Assembly: GCA_945949085.1 (NCBI GenBank)
Contig: CAMFDJ010000003.1
Span: 93,795-157,794, forward strand
Direction of reading: 5' to 3'
From: an uncultured Lachnospiraceae bacterium
GTDB taxonomy: Bacteria; Bacillota; Clostridia; Lachnospirales; Lachnospiraceae
DNA length: 64,000 bases
Under the pieces are notes generated by a model, which did not search any database, was not told where the DNA came from, and saw nothing but the letters and a program-made list of their open reading frames with translations. Shown in pieces: positions 27,519 through 36,058 of this stretch (positions are counted from its first letter, which is position 1; every line of letters starts with the position of its first letter). The position numbers were made by a program, and so were the translations under genes.

Positions 27519-28251
27519 GACACAGTATCCTTTCTCCCAGGCTGTCAATCTCTAAAAGCCTGTCTGTCCCGATCTTTTCCGCAATCACAGCTCTGCCCGC
27601 TGCAAGGTTAGGTTTCCGCGCATGCATATTATGTGCATCGCTTCCAAGCAAAATGTGATAATCAGGCTCGTCCAATAGTTCCAGACATTTCCTGCGTTTC
27701 TTTTTTCCTTCAAAATCCATGAATTTACTTCCCGCAAGAAAACTGCCTGCATTCATCTGCAATATGACCGGCAAATCCAATATCTGATTCATGATACCCT
27801 TATCCTTCTGAAACGAAAAATACCGCTCAATATGAGCCAGGATAACAGTAACCTTCTGAGTCCGAATGAGTCCCCTGATATCATCGAGCATCTCCCTTGT
27901 CCACTGACAAAACGGCATTTCCAAAAGGAGCAAATCAGTACCTTGTATACATAGCTTTTCCACCATTTCGGCCTTCCCGATTCCACCGAAATAATACACC
28001 TCTGCGCCAAAATAAAAGGTAGTAGTTTCCATATGATGTTCTTTCATTGCGGATTGCAACGCCAGGTATCTTTCCTCACGCTTAGTCAAGAAGTGATCCA
28101 CACGATCTCTGTGGGCATAAAAATGTGGTGTCAATATGATTGTCTGAATCCCCTGCTTATTTTCTTCCTGAATCAAAGCCAATGATTCCTCTGTATCATG
28201 GCTCCCATCATCAATCCCCTGTAATATGTGGCAATGAAAATCTATCATCAT
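27511..28251 (-). CDS. CpsB/CapC-type tyrosine-protein phosphatase (PHP domain)
   Basis: A PHP-family manganese phosphatase that dephosphorylates the BY-kinase. Metal-binding motifs are MIDFHCHILQGIDDGS at the N-terminus, TPHFYAHRD, a Glu in YFGAEVYY, ILAHIERYF and a final LGSDAHNMHARKP. At 246 residues it matches CpsB/YwqE. It is the first gene of the operon, 25 bases after the predicted transcript start. Two adjacent ATG codons are possible starts. Confidence 0.93.
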   Translation of the reverse strand: MMIDFHCHILQGIDDGSHDTEESLALIQEENKQGIQTIILTPHFYAHRDRVDHFLTKREERYLALQSAMKEHHMETTTFYFGAEVYYFGGIGKAEMVEKLCIQGTDLLLLEMPFCQWTREMLDDIRGLIRTQKVTVILAHIERYFSFQKDKGIMNQILDLPVILQMNAGSFLAGSKFMDFEGKKKRRKCLELLDEPDYHILLGSDAHNMHARKPNLAAGRAVIAEKIGTDRLLEIDSLGERILCRD

Positions 28252-28282
28252 TTTCTTAGCCCCTGCTCTTTTTGTCCTTTCT

Positions 28283-28312
28283 ATATTAGTACGAGACCTG
28301 TTGTTTTGTCAA
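28283..28312 (-). promoter_or_regulatory. Promoter of the exopolysaccharide operon
   Basis: Minus strand: TTGACA (28312-28307), 18 bases, TAATAT (28288-28283). It is placed just ahead of the phosphatase gene. The A+T-rich upstream region could hold further regulation, but nothing specific is seen. Confidence 0.7.
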
Positions 28313-28480
28313 CTGTTATACATTTATATTGACATTTTTGTCGAAAACTACCAATATATTCCTTTCTGTATCAACATATAAGCAAAATATGTATAACCGA
28401 ATTTTCCGTCTCTTTCGAGCGTTTCCTCTTTAAATCATTTCTTCTGTCCCGCCTCTTTATGTATTTCTTCTTCCGAAATA

Positions 28481-29008
28481 CTATCTCACAAAATAAACAT
28501 AATTTTCTTTTCTCGGTTTTGCCTCCGGAAGCGGCTCTTTCGCATAACCGAGTGCGCAGTGTCCGATGCCTTCATACTCACCTGTAATACCGAGTTCCTT
28601 TAAGAGCTTCTTACCAAATTCCGATTCGAATTCTTCCTTTGCCCTGTGAATCCAGATGCTGTCCACCCCGATGCCTGCCGCCGCATTCATCAGATTGCCC
28701 ATAACCAGCGATCCGTCATATTGATAAGTACCGACTGTCCGGTCTGCCAGCACGATCAAAATGACCGGTGCGCCGTAAAACGGATCAAAGCCCTCCTGCC
28801 AGCCGCCGATTTTTCTGTTTTCCTCGGCAATCTGATCGCGCAGCTCTTTGTTCGTGACCGCTATGATGATCGGCGACTGCATGCCCTTTCCGGTTGCAGC
28901 ATAAGTACCGGCCTCGAGGATTGCAGACAGCTTGTCCTCCTCAACCATGTCAGGTCCAAAGCTTCTGCAGCTTCTTCTGTTTTTTAATGTCTGTAATGTT
29001 TCGTTCAT
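28481..29008 (-). CDS. Nitroreductase-family protein
   Basis: FMN-dependent NAD(P)H oxidoreductase fold. Typical features are the N-terminal NRRSCRSFGPDMVE and LEAGTYAATGKGMQSP motifs, GAPVILIVLAD, GNLMNAAAGIGVDSIW and a final GHCALGYAKE. At 175 residues it is a short-form family member. The substrate is unknown. It lies between the exopolysaccharide operon and the Mcr island, without obvious linkage to either. Confidence 0.93.
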   Translation of the reverse strand: MNETLQTLKNRRSCRSFGPDMVEEDKLSAILEAGTYAATGKGMQSPIIIAVTNKELRDQIAEENRKIGGWQEGFDPFYGAPVILIVLADRTVGTYQYDGSLVMGNLMNAAAGIGVDSIWIHRAKEEFESEFGKKLLKELGITGEYEGIGHCALGYAKEPLPEAKPRKENYVYFVR

Positions 29009-29064
29009 GAGAATGTGCCTCCTTTATATACTCTTAATTCTAACTTTTCTACAATTTCTTCACA

Positions 29065-30093
29065 TCATTCTAAACCTTCCTCTTTTACGATTTCTTTAAA
29101 TCTATCCAGACCTTCCTTTTTAATCATTCCATCTTTGATATATTCATTATAAATTGGCCTTATTTGATAATTAATACGATACATTAAATAATCTTGATCT
29201 TCATATTCTTGATCTGATTTTTTCTTTCCTAAAAAATAAGTGTGTCCGATTTTTATATCTTCCACATCCAGTTCCGTATCCTCCAGAAATCTTTGGGAAA
29301 AAATCCCCTCTTCTTCTTCCATCAATTTCTTATATAGCGCCAAAGCTTTCTTTCCAACGCTACTATCATCACTTTTTTCATCACACCCCCAACTACCTAA
29401 AATAGCATCCTCTACAGACCCTACCTGAATAAATGCAAATCTTCTTCTCACAGCATAATCCATTGAACCGATGGAGCGATCAGCGGTATTCATTGTGCCG
29501 ATAATATACAAATCATCAGGAATGACTAAATCGATAGTCTTTTCTTCGGACTTGTCTTCATTTTTTTCCTTTAATTCATATGATGTTGATATTTTCTCCC
29601 CGCGATACTCGAGACCGTATATCAACTCACCCAAAACAGATGCTAAAGGAGCTCTGTTAATCTCATCAATTACCAATACCTTGGTTCCCTTTTCACGACA
29701 GAATTTCTCAATTATTTTTGGTTCAACCTCGTAAGTCACACCATTTCCACCTGCTTTTACAGAGATACCTCTGACGAAATCCTCATAACTATAGGAAGGA
29801 TGAAACTGCACAAGCTTATAATTATTCTTACATAACTTTAAATACTCACTTGCTACTTCATATAGATTTTTATCTTCACATTCCTTCTTCTCTTCCTCCT
29901 GCAGCTTATTCAATATTGCATCTTTTATTTCATCATCTTTTATTTTGTCGCCTCTGCATCCTGCCAGCATCGCAGCCGCAATAATTGTTGCAGAATATGT
30001 TTTACTGGTTCCCGGAGGTCCATATAATATGACCTGTTTATTCCAACCACGATTAAATATTTTCAAAACCTCTTGAACAACATCATTACTCAT
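29065..30093 (-). CDS. McrB-type AAA+ GTPase, short form without N-terminal domain
   Basis: Motor subunit of an McrBC-like type IV restriction system. The AAA core starts near residue 20: P-loop ILYGPPGTSKTYSA (Ser in place of the usual Gly before K), QFHPSYSYEDFVRG, Walker B VLVIDEINRAPLASVLGELIYG, then the McrB signature IIGTMNTADRSIGSMDYAVRRRFAF. There is no DNA-reading domain ahead of it, so it would rely on a partner for recognition. Start 30093 (MSNDVVQEV) is favoured by AGGAGG eight bases upstream; ATG 30114 is an alternative. It follows the nuclease gene directly. Confidence 0.88.
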   Translation of the reverse strand: MSNDVVQEVLKIFNRGWNKQVILYGPPGTSKTYSATIIAAAMLAGCRGDKIKDDEIKDAILNKLQEEEKKECEDKNLYEVASEYLKLCKNNYKLVQFHPSYSYEDFVRGISVKAGGNGVTYEVEPKIIEKFCREKGTKVLVIDEINRAPLASVLGELIYGLEYRGEKISTSYELKEKNEDKSEEKTIDLVIPDDLYIIGTMNTADRSIGSMDYAVRRRFAFIQVGSVEDAILGSWGCDEKSDDSSVGKKALALYKKLMEEEEGIFSQRFLEDTELDVEDIKIGHTYFLGKKKSDQEYEDQDYLMYRINYQIRPIYNEYIKDGMIKKEGLDRFKEIVKEEGLE

Positions 30094-30113
30094 CCTAATT
30101 TCCTCCTGTGTCA

Positions 30114-32159
30114 TTACATGATCGTCTTGTCATTATACTGCTTTAATTCATTTATTTTCTTTTCAAGATCAGCAATAAAAGTCTTTCTGGCATTCTTTCC
30201 CCCAACCTTTTCCGGAAGATAGTTCTCCACAAATGATAATATTTTATCATACCCAGACTGCTTTTCCTGCTCCATTTTAATTTTTTTGCCGATTCCTTCT
30301 GCTATATTTGAAAGATACGTCTCCACTCTTTCTACATAAATATCAAAAGCTCTTTTTTCATTTGGATGATCCAGTCCTGATATATCTGTGAGCAAAGGAA
30401 CATAAAACAACATAGAGTCTCCTTCTTTACCGGTATCCGGATTACCTTCTTCACACTTATGATTTATGCTTATTACATCACAGAAAGAAAAATCGCTGAG
30501 AGTCATCTTTTCCTGTTCAGCATTTTCTCTTTTTTTCGTATTTGACATATCAAAAGGGCTGATCAAACCACCATATTCGCATCCAAGTGCCTTCATATAA
30601 AACATAATCTGATGTGTTCGTGATCTTTTTTCTTGCTTCTCTACATCAGAGTATTTTGCGTCAAACACAGCCGCCACCTTAGGATTATCATCTTGACCGT
30701 TTACCGTATATGTAATGACAATATCCGGAATATATATTGGCATGAAGAAACGTTCCAGGTTCTTTATATTATTATTCTCCTCCCCAATATCGTCGTCATT
30801 TCTTTGTCCATATTTCCCCCAATATGAATCAGTCACATGAAACAATACTCGTTTGGCTTTTTTTGCACTTTCAAGTTCAAATTGTAAATGATAAATATTT
30901 TGATTTTTCAAATTATACTCTTCTACTGCCTTTTTAAATATTGCCCTGCAATAATATTCAAACAGTAAATTCATATCAATGAAATACGGTAACACTTTTC
31001 CACTTGTAAGTCGAACGGTTCTTTCCTTACTATGGTTGTCTTCGCTATGAGTCGCTTCCATCTGATCTGAATACGCAATACTATATCTACCAATTACCTT
31101 TTTTGCAGCATTAAGCGTTTCTTTATACTGTCGAAAAGCACCATTATTTTTTAAACCCACAAAATCCACTGTGCTACATTTCTTTAACGGTACACCTCTT
31201 AACGTATTTAAGCAAAATCGAATGTCTTCCGCCAAAGCATCTCCTATACCATGATTCTTCTGACACAAATGCAATGCATATTTTATGATTTGGTTTTCCT
31301 TAATATCCTCTGACATTTTATTATATGCACAGTATGTTTTTTGATTTTGACCTTTCGAAACATTATACTTTATCTGCTTTTGAACGAGGATTCTTCCCTT
31401 TACTTTGCAATTTAAATTTTCTTCTACCCTCTGAGATTGTTTTTTCAAATTTTTCTTACACAGTTTCTTTGCTTTACTGACAAAATCAATGATCTCGAAA
31501 ACACCGTATGCATCAACAATTCCTATATCTGTTTCTGAAACTGCTCCCGTCTCTGTTCCTTCACCATTACGAAAAAGATTAATATTTCCAATTCCATTTA
31601 CTAAACCAAATAGTACTTTTCCTTTATCCTCCCTGATTTCATTTGATAAACCACGCCACTCGGAGGCTGAATACGAATGTATTGTTAACATCTCCGGATT
31701 TTCATAATAATCATCTCCCGAAAGAACTGCCTCTATCATTTCTGTTGGGGAAATATGAAATCTTGATGACACCTTAGCTACAGGCATATCATCTGTCACT
31801 TCATTTTTATCAATCTCCTTTTTTAATAATGGAACAACTCCTACATACTTGGTGGCCCGTAAAACATCTATTTCTCTATCGAAATTCTGCCTACTATTCT
31901 TATCCTTATTTGACGTTTGATAAATTCCCAAATTAAATGGTGATGGCTCATGTCCAAAAAGAGAAAAATACCTATTAAAATAGTCTGATGAAACATATTT
32001 TGTAATATTAGACTGTAAAGTATCCTCATCCTTACTTTCTAAATTCTCCTCTTCTTCATTCACTTCATCATCACTACAATTCGTAAATTGTTCTATTTGA
32101 AATGAATCAATTGTCTTTAGTTCTTTCCAATCTTCTCCCCAGAGAACTACTTTCATCAT
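30114..32159 (-). CDS. McrC-type restriction nuclease with PD-(D/E)XK core
   Basis: The middle domain resembles McrC: VKGRILVQKQIKYNV, then CAYNKMSEDIKENQIIKYAL. A PD-(D/E)XK core follows, with PDIVITYTV (Asp about residue 479), VAAVFDAKY (D500, K502) and a helix with HQIMFYMKAL (Gln about 517). The N-terminal ~220 residues are acidic (EEEENLESKDED) and not recognised. At 681 residues it is longer than E. coli McrC (about 350). The start overlaps the end of the first McrB gene by 53 bases. It lies between two McrB genes, so one nuclease may be served by two motors. Confidence 0.85.
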   Translation of the reverse strand: MMKVVLWGEDWKELKTIDSFQIEQFTNCSDDEVNEEEENLESKDEDTLQSNITKYVSSDYFNRYFSLFGHEPSPFNLGIYQTSNKDKNSRQNFDREIDVLRATKYVGVVPLLKKEIDKNEVTDDMPVAKVSSRFHISPTEMIEAVLSGDDYYENPEMLTIHSYSASEWRGLSNEIREDKGKVLFGLVNGIGNINLFRNGEGTETGAVSETDIGIVDAYGVFEIIDFVSKAKKLCKKNLKKQSQRVEENLNCKVKGRILVQKQIKYNVSKGQNQKTYCAYNKMSEDIKENQIIKYALHLCQKNHGIGDALAEDIRFCLNTLRGVPLKKCSTVDFVGLKNNGAFRQYKETLNAAKKVIGRYSIAYSDQMEATHSEDNHSKERTVRLTSGKVLPYFIDMNLLFEYYCRAIFKKAVEEYNLKNQNIYHLQFELESAKKAKRVLFHVTDSYWGKYGQRNDDDIGEENNNIKNLERFFMPIYIPDIVITYTVNGQDDNPKVAAVFDAKYSDVEKQEKRSRTHQIMFYMKALGCEYGGLISPFDMSNTKKRENAEQEKMTLSDFSFCDVISINHKCEEGNPDTGKEGDSMLFYVPLLTDISGLDHPNEKRAFDIYVERVETYLSNIAEGIGKKIKMEQEKQSGYDKILSFVENYLPEKVGGKNARKTFIADLEKKINELKQYNDKTIM

Positions 32160-33531
32160 CCTGCATTTCCTCTACTATAGATTTTATCCTGTCAAAATAC
32201 CGGTTATTCTGAATCAACTCTATCAAGGATTTATTTTCATATATTTTCTTCCGCTTCGAAAACATACCATCCTTCATATACTCTTTCAGTAATGGTATCA
32301 ATTCATGTTTCATTTTATAATCCAAATGCTCCTCGTCGTATTGTCCTTCTATACTATCGACTATAAAATAACTAATTCCCGGCATTATGTCTTCAGCTTC
32401 AATTCCTCTTGCAACTGAACTCTTCACATCTTGCCGCACACATTCAAATACTGCACGCAAAAAGAATTTCTCATCTCCCTGTTCATTGCCTTCAATTTTA
32501 TAACATCCATTTTTCTCTTCTGCGCTATCTATAGCCTTCGGTTTTACGGCTTTCACTTCTATAAATGAAAATCTGCGTCTTACTGCATAATCTAATGTCT
32601 GCAATGATTTATCCGCAGTATTCATTGTACCAATGATATACAAATTATCCGGAACAGAAAATTCAGAATTTGACACCCCTGTTGTAAAAGACTTATCTCT
32701 GTATTCAAGACCATACAGAAGCTCACCTAACACCTCTGAGACATTCGCGCGATTGATTTCATCAATGATAAGCACATATGTTTTTTTCTCAGCATCTTCG
32801 CGAGCCGTATTTGCAATTTTTTTAAAAATTCGATCCCCATTGCCTTGCCCTGTTATATCTATTGTTTCCATAAAATCATTATAACTGTATCCGGGATGAA
32901 ATTGAATAAATTGAATTTGACCATAATTTTCGTCTTCTGCATCTTGCATGATTTTTTTCGCGGCATTCAATGCATCTCTATTATTTAGCTTATTACTCCT
33001 GACGAGTTTTGCAGCTTCTATTTTTGCCTTACGGGTTTTCCCGGTTCCCGGAGGGCCATAGAAAATGATTTGTTTGCTGTGTTTCAAACAATTATCCCAG
33101 GCAACTATTTTGGTAGTGCTACTACCCTTTTGTAAAGAAGGCTTATACTCCTGATCTAATACCTTAAGTAAAGCAGCTTTGTTCTTTATTGTAGTATTGG
33201 GATTGTTTATATAGTTCAGCAAATCATCCAGTGTGGCATTTGATTGATTATCGAACGTAGTCAAATGTGGCTTATAAGCGGCTACGTTATCTCCAATATA
33301 ATTTGTCACAGCTTGGACCCATGTAGACCTACCATTACTGTTGGGCCAACGATACTTAATAAAATGACTATTATTGCATCCCCCCAAAATCAAAGCCAAC
33401 ATCGCATCACGAGCGCCCTCACTTGTAAAGTAACTGCTCACTATTTCCTGAACTTTTTCCCCATCCTTAAATTCATTTCGAATCATGTCAATCGGTGTGT
33501 TTCCATCATATCCACAAAAACTAATTGCCAT
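32107..33531 (-). CDS. McrB-type AAA+ GTPase with N-terminal domain
   Basis: Second motor of the Mcr cluster. A 130-residue N-terminal domain of unknown type (TFDNQSNATLDDLLNYIN) comes first; it may be the modified-DNA reader. The AAA core starts near residue 155: P-loop IIFYGPPGTGKT, FHPGYSYNDFMETI, Walker B VLIIDEINRANVSEVLGELL and signature IIGTMNTADKSLQTLDYAVRRRFSF (Lys in place of Arg in MNTADRS). The C-terminal end ELIPLLKEYMKDGM is shared with the short McrB. The ATG has AGAGAGG upstream. Base composition is visibly A+T-richer than the flanks, suggesting transfer. Confidence 0.87.
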   Translation of the reverse strand: MAISFCGYDGNTPIDMIRNEFKDGEKVQEIVSSYFTSEGARDAMLALILGGCNNSHFIKYRWPNSNGRSTWVQAVTNYIGDNVAAYKPHLTTFDNQSNATLDDLLNYINNPNTTIKNKAALLKVLDQEYKPSLQKGSSTTKIVAWDNCLKHSKQIIFYGPPGTGKTRKAKIEAAKLVRSNKLNNRDALNAAKKIMQDAEDENYGQIQFIQFHPGYSYNDFMETIDITGQGNGDRIFKKIANTAREDAEKKTYVLIIDEINRANVSEVLGELLYGLEYRDKSFTTGVSNSEFSVPDNLYIIGTMNTADKSLQTLDYAVRRRFSFIEVKAVKPKAIDSAEEKNGCYKIEGNEQGDEKFFLRAVFECVRQDVKSSVARGIEAEDIMPGISYFIVDSIEGQYDEEHLDYKMKHELIPLLKEYMKDGMFSKRKKIYENKSLIELIQNNRYFDRIKSIVEEMQDDESSSLGRRLERTKDN

Positions 33532-33646
33532 AATTATCCTCTCTTCTTTTAACAGATAACTTCTCCATTTGAATCTTATATACCATCAAGCGCAAAAGAT
33601 ACTGTGAAACTCTCCTATTACCTAATTCCCCGTCTGTTTTCGTCAT
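33521..33646 (-). CDS. Possible 41-codon leader ORF overlapping mcrB
   Basis: A small frame MTKTDGELGNRRVSQYLLRL, continuing to KRREDNYGN, stops 11 bases inside the long McrB gene, so it may be translationally coupled to it. The frame upstream of its ATG is open for nine more codons before a TGA, with no start. Its ribosome site is weak. It may be a leader peptide, a small regulator or a remnant of the upstream broken gene. Confidence 0.3.
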   Translation of the reverse strand: MTKTDGELGNRRVSQYLLRLMVYKIQMEKLSVKRREDNYGN

Positions 33647-33702
33647 ATAAGGATTTTCAAGATACTCACAATATGCTTTTCATAATTTATGGTATTTTCA
33701 CT

Positions 33703-34036
33703 TTAACTAAGGCTTTTTGCAATTTTGATTACTTCGTCTGCATTGAGTGCTTCAACCGCAGTATAAAGTTCATTCATTTTATCCGAATATTCATGCGGAT
33801 ACGCAAAACCTTTCAGTAGAGAAACAATACCGTCCGCACGGTCAACATCCATCTCCTGCATTGCAACACATAACATGGAAAGCTGCTCGATAAGAACGTC
33901 ATTATTTAATTCTATTTTCTCAACATTGCCAATCAGCCTTTTTCCCTTTCCGTCACCGGGCTCAGTTTTTCTTTATAATTACGCCATTCCTCAAGAAAAT
34001 CCGGTGTGACGCTGTCAATCGTATCCTTTTTATTGT
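33703..34036 (-). pseudogene. Frameshifted remnant of a hybrid kinase / response-regulator C-terminus
   Basis: Two reading frames join to form one signalling-protein tail. Frame 1 reads TPDFLEEWRNYKEKLSPV up to TGA. Frame 2 continues RLIGNVEKIELNNDVLIEQL, then CVAMQEMDVDRADGIVSLLK, FAYPHEYSDKMNELYTAVEA and LNADEVIKIAKSLS to the stop at 33703. Such EMDVDxAD and NxD/E segments end clostridial hybrid histidine kinases. One frameshift at about 33960 separates the frames, and the N-terminal parts are absent. It fills the otherwise empty stretch between the Mcr island and rlmD. Confidence 0.5.
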
Positions 34037-34040
34037 TGAT

Positions 34041-34139
34041 GGGCACCTAACTCCGTCCCCTTGGTTCATCATTGCTTTGGAGCTGACACCCTTGAATCCT
34101 CCTTTTCCTTTGTAAATGGGCCCCTAACTCCGTCCCCTA
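34041..34139. repeat. Paired 21-nt REP-like repeats
   Basis: GGGCACCTAACTCCGTCCCCT (34041-34061) and GGGCCCCTAACTCCGTCCCCT (34118-34138) differ at one base and are 77 bases apart, start to start, in the same orientation. The right copy lies across the end of rlmD and provides its last codons and stop. Short repeats with this CCTAACTCCGTCCCC core occur in other clostridial genomes near IS200-like transposases; I recall this but cannot verify it here. Confidence 0.7.
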
Positions 34140-35527
34140 GGTCCACTCAGCAGGCACACGGTCTCGCAATGCACCGTCCCCGGAAACATATCGACGCAGA
34201 CTGCCTTTTCCATATGATATCCGTTTGCCTCAAAGATCTCCAGATCGCGCGCAAGGCTCGTGGGCTTGCAGGAAATGTAGACAATACGCGGAACACCGTA
34301 TTGAATGATCTTCGGCAGCGCCTTCGGATGGATGCCGTCTCTGGGCGGATCGAGAATGATCAGATCCGGTTTTTCCTCGATGGTATCCAGAACCCTCAGC
34401 ACATCTCCCGCAATAAACTCACAGTTATGTAAACCGTTGAGTTCTGCATTCTTTTTTGCCGCCTCCACAGCCTCTTCCACAATCTCCACACCGATCACTT
34501 TCTTTGCCACAGGCGCCATAAGCTGGGCAATCGTACCGGTTCCGGAATAGAGGTCAAACACCACTTTATCCTGTTTGCCATCCTCACCCAGAAAGCCGAT
34601 GTAAGATCTTGCCGTATCGTACAGAACCTCTGCCCCCAGGGAGTTTGTCTGAAAGAAGGAAAACTCCGTGATCTTGAATTTCAGCCCCAACAGCTCTTCA
34701 TAGAAATAGTCCTTTCCATACAGAAGCGTCGTTCCCTCATTCTTCACCACATCGGCCACACTGTCATTGACCGTGTGCAAAATGCCTGCCAGTGTACCTT
34801 TATATTGTAGTTTACATAATTCTTCTGCCAGTTCCCTGATTTCACTTTCATAGCCCTGCTGCGAGGTCGTGATGAGCGCAATCATGATCTCACCTGTTTT
34901 CTTTGCCTTTCGCACCAGGAGATGTCTTAGGAATCCTGTCTGTCTGCTGCGGTGATAATACGGCAACTCCTTCCAACCCGCAAAGGAAAGAACGCTCTGC
35001 AGGATCAATCTGAAATCCTCATCAACAATCCGGCAATCCTCTACTGTCACAATATCATAAAAGCTGCCACGCTTATGCATGCCGAGTGCAAGAGGACCAT
35101 CCTTATAGGCATCTCCAAACGAAAATTCCATTTTATTGCGATAACAGGTCTGCAGAGGGCTTCCCTTGATTCCCTCAAATTCGTAAGCAGGTTCTTCATT
35201 CAGATTTATGTAAACCTGATCAAGAAGCTTTTTGACCTGTCCCGCTTTTAGCGCAAGCTGCTTTTCATACGGATAATTGCGATAGGTACACCCACCGCAC
35301 TGGGAAAAATGCGGGCAGTCAGCGGTGATCTCATCAGCCGCACATTCCAGCACTTCCTGCAAAAGTCCTTCCGCTCTTCCCTTTTTCTTTTTGGTGATTC
35401 GCACGCTGACGCGCTGACCGGGCAGGACATTTTTCACAATGACCCTGCCATCCTCATGTTCCATGATTCCCTTATTCGGAAACTCAACTCTATCCACAAT
35501 GCCTTCTATGATCTCGCCTTTTTTCAT
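34124..35527 (-). CDS. rlmD: 23S rRNA (uracil-C5)-methyltransferase, RlmD/RlmCD family
   Basis: This SAM-dependent enzyme methylates uridine (U1939 and possibly U747) in 23S rRNA. The N-terminal TRAM domain (residues 1-58) precedes the Fe-S cluster cysteines: LECAADE and CPHFSQCGGCTYRN. The catalytic domain has VFDLYSGTGTIAQL, LIILDPPRDGIHP, YISCKPTSLARDL with the nucleophile Cys, and FPGTVHCETVC. The last four residues (RGRS) and the stop codon come from the 21-nt repeat at 34118-34138. That may mean the original stop was displaced. Length is 467 residues, normal for the family. Confidence 0.92.
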   Translation of the reverse strand: MKKGEIIEGIVDRVEFPNKGIMEHEDGRVIVKNVLPGQRVSVRITKKKKGRAEGLLQEVLECAADEITADCPHFSQCGGCTYRNYPYEKQLALKAGQVKKLLDQVYINLNEEPAYEFEGIKGSPLQTCYRNKMEFSFGDAYKDGPLALGMHKRGSFYDIVTVEDCRIVDEDFRLILQSVLSFAGWKELPYYHRSRQTGFLRHLLVRKAKKTGEIMIALITTSQQGYESEIRELAEELCKLQYKGTLAGILHTVNDSVADVVKNEGTTLLYGKDYFYEELLGLKFKITEFSFFQTNSLGAEVLYDTARSYIGFLGEDGKQDKVVFDLYSGTGTIAQLMAPVAKKVIGVEIVEEAVEAAKKNAELNGLHNCEFIAGDVLRVLDTIEEKPDLIILDPPRDGIHPKALPKIIQYGVPRIVYISCKPTSLARDLEIFEANGYHMEKAVCVDMFPGTVHCETVCLLSGPRGRS

Positions 35528-35565
35528 CTGCTTTCCTGCTTTCCTGCTTTCCCTATTCCATTTCA

Positions 35566-35598
35566 GAAGAAAACGGGACTCCCATGGAATCCCGTTTC
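35566..35598 (-). terminator. Terminator after the small acidic membrane protein gene
   Basis: AAACGGGA and TCCCGTTT with a TTCCATGGGAG loop, followed by TCTTC on the minus strand. It lies between the 35660-35962 gene and rlmD. Confidence 0.7.
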
Positions 35599-35659
35599 AA
35601 ATTTCCTTCTTCACTAAAGACCTGTTGCACTGCCGCAAAAGCCACCGTGCATATCAGAA

Positions 35660-35962
35660 TTAATCAGCGTCCTTTTCCTTATCCTCTTCCTTGCCCACAG
35701 GAGTCACTTCTACTTCTTCATCCTCCTCGTCAAAGAAGTCATCTTCAAAATCATCATCGAAATCGTCTTCAAAATCCTCTAAATAGTCCGGTGTGAAGTA
35801 CAGATATACGGCATATGCAATACCTGCTACCGCAACAACCGCTCCGATGATCGCCAAAATCCAAAGCAGAATGTTGGATTTTTCCTTTTCCTCTTCCTCT
35901 TTTTTGATCAGATCGTTTGCCTTGATCATGGCAACCAGATCTTCCACCTTTAAATTCTTCAT
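35660..35962 (-). CDS. Small single-pass membrane protein with acidic tail
   Basis: A 100-residue protein. A basic N-terminal part (MKNLKVEDLVAMIKANDLI) precedes one membrane helix (ILLWILAIIGAVVAVAGIAY) and a very acidic tail with repeats of FEDDFDDDFEDDFF. Similar proteins are seen in many Lachnospiraceae; their role is unknown. The start at 35962 is chosen because AAAGGTGG lies upstream; the GTG 12 bases earlier is less likely. It is monocistronic and ends in its own terminator. Confidence 0.7.
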   Translation of the reverse strand: MKNLKVEDLVAMIKANDLIKKEEEEKEKSNILLWILAIIGAVVAVAGIAYAVYLYFTPDYLEDFEDDFDDDFEDDFFDEEDEEVEVTPVGKEEDKEKDAD

Positions 35963-36058
35963 AATAAAGTCCACCTTTCTTTTCCCATCAATACATAGTG
36001 TATGCCATTTTTTTCATTTTATCAGTTCCAGTATATCACATCAGGCTTTTTCTGACTA

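Noticed and set aside
34061..34432. Plus-strand 123-codon frame
   Set aside because: Antisense to rlmD, no domain and poor ribosome site.
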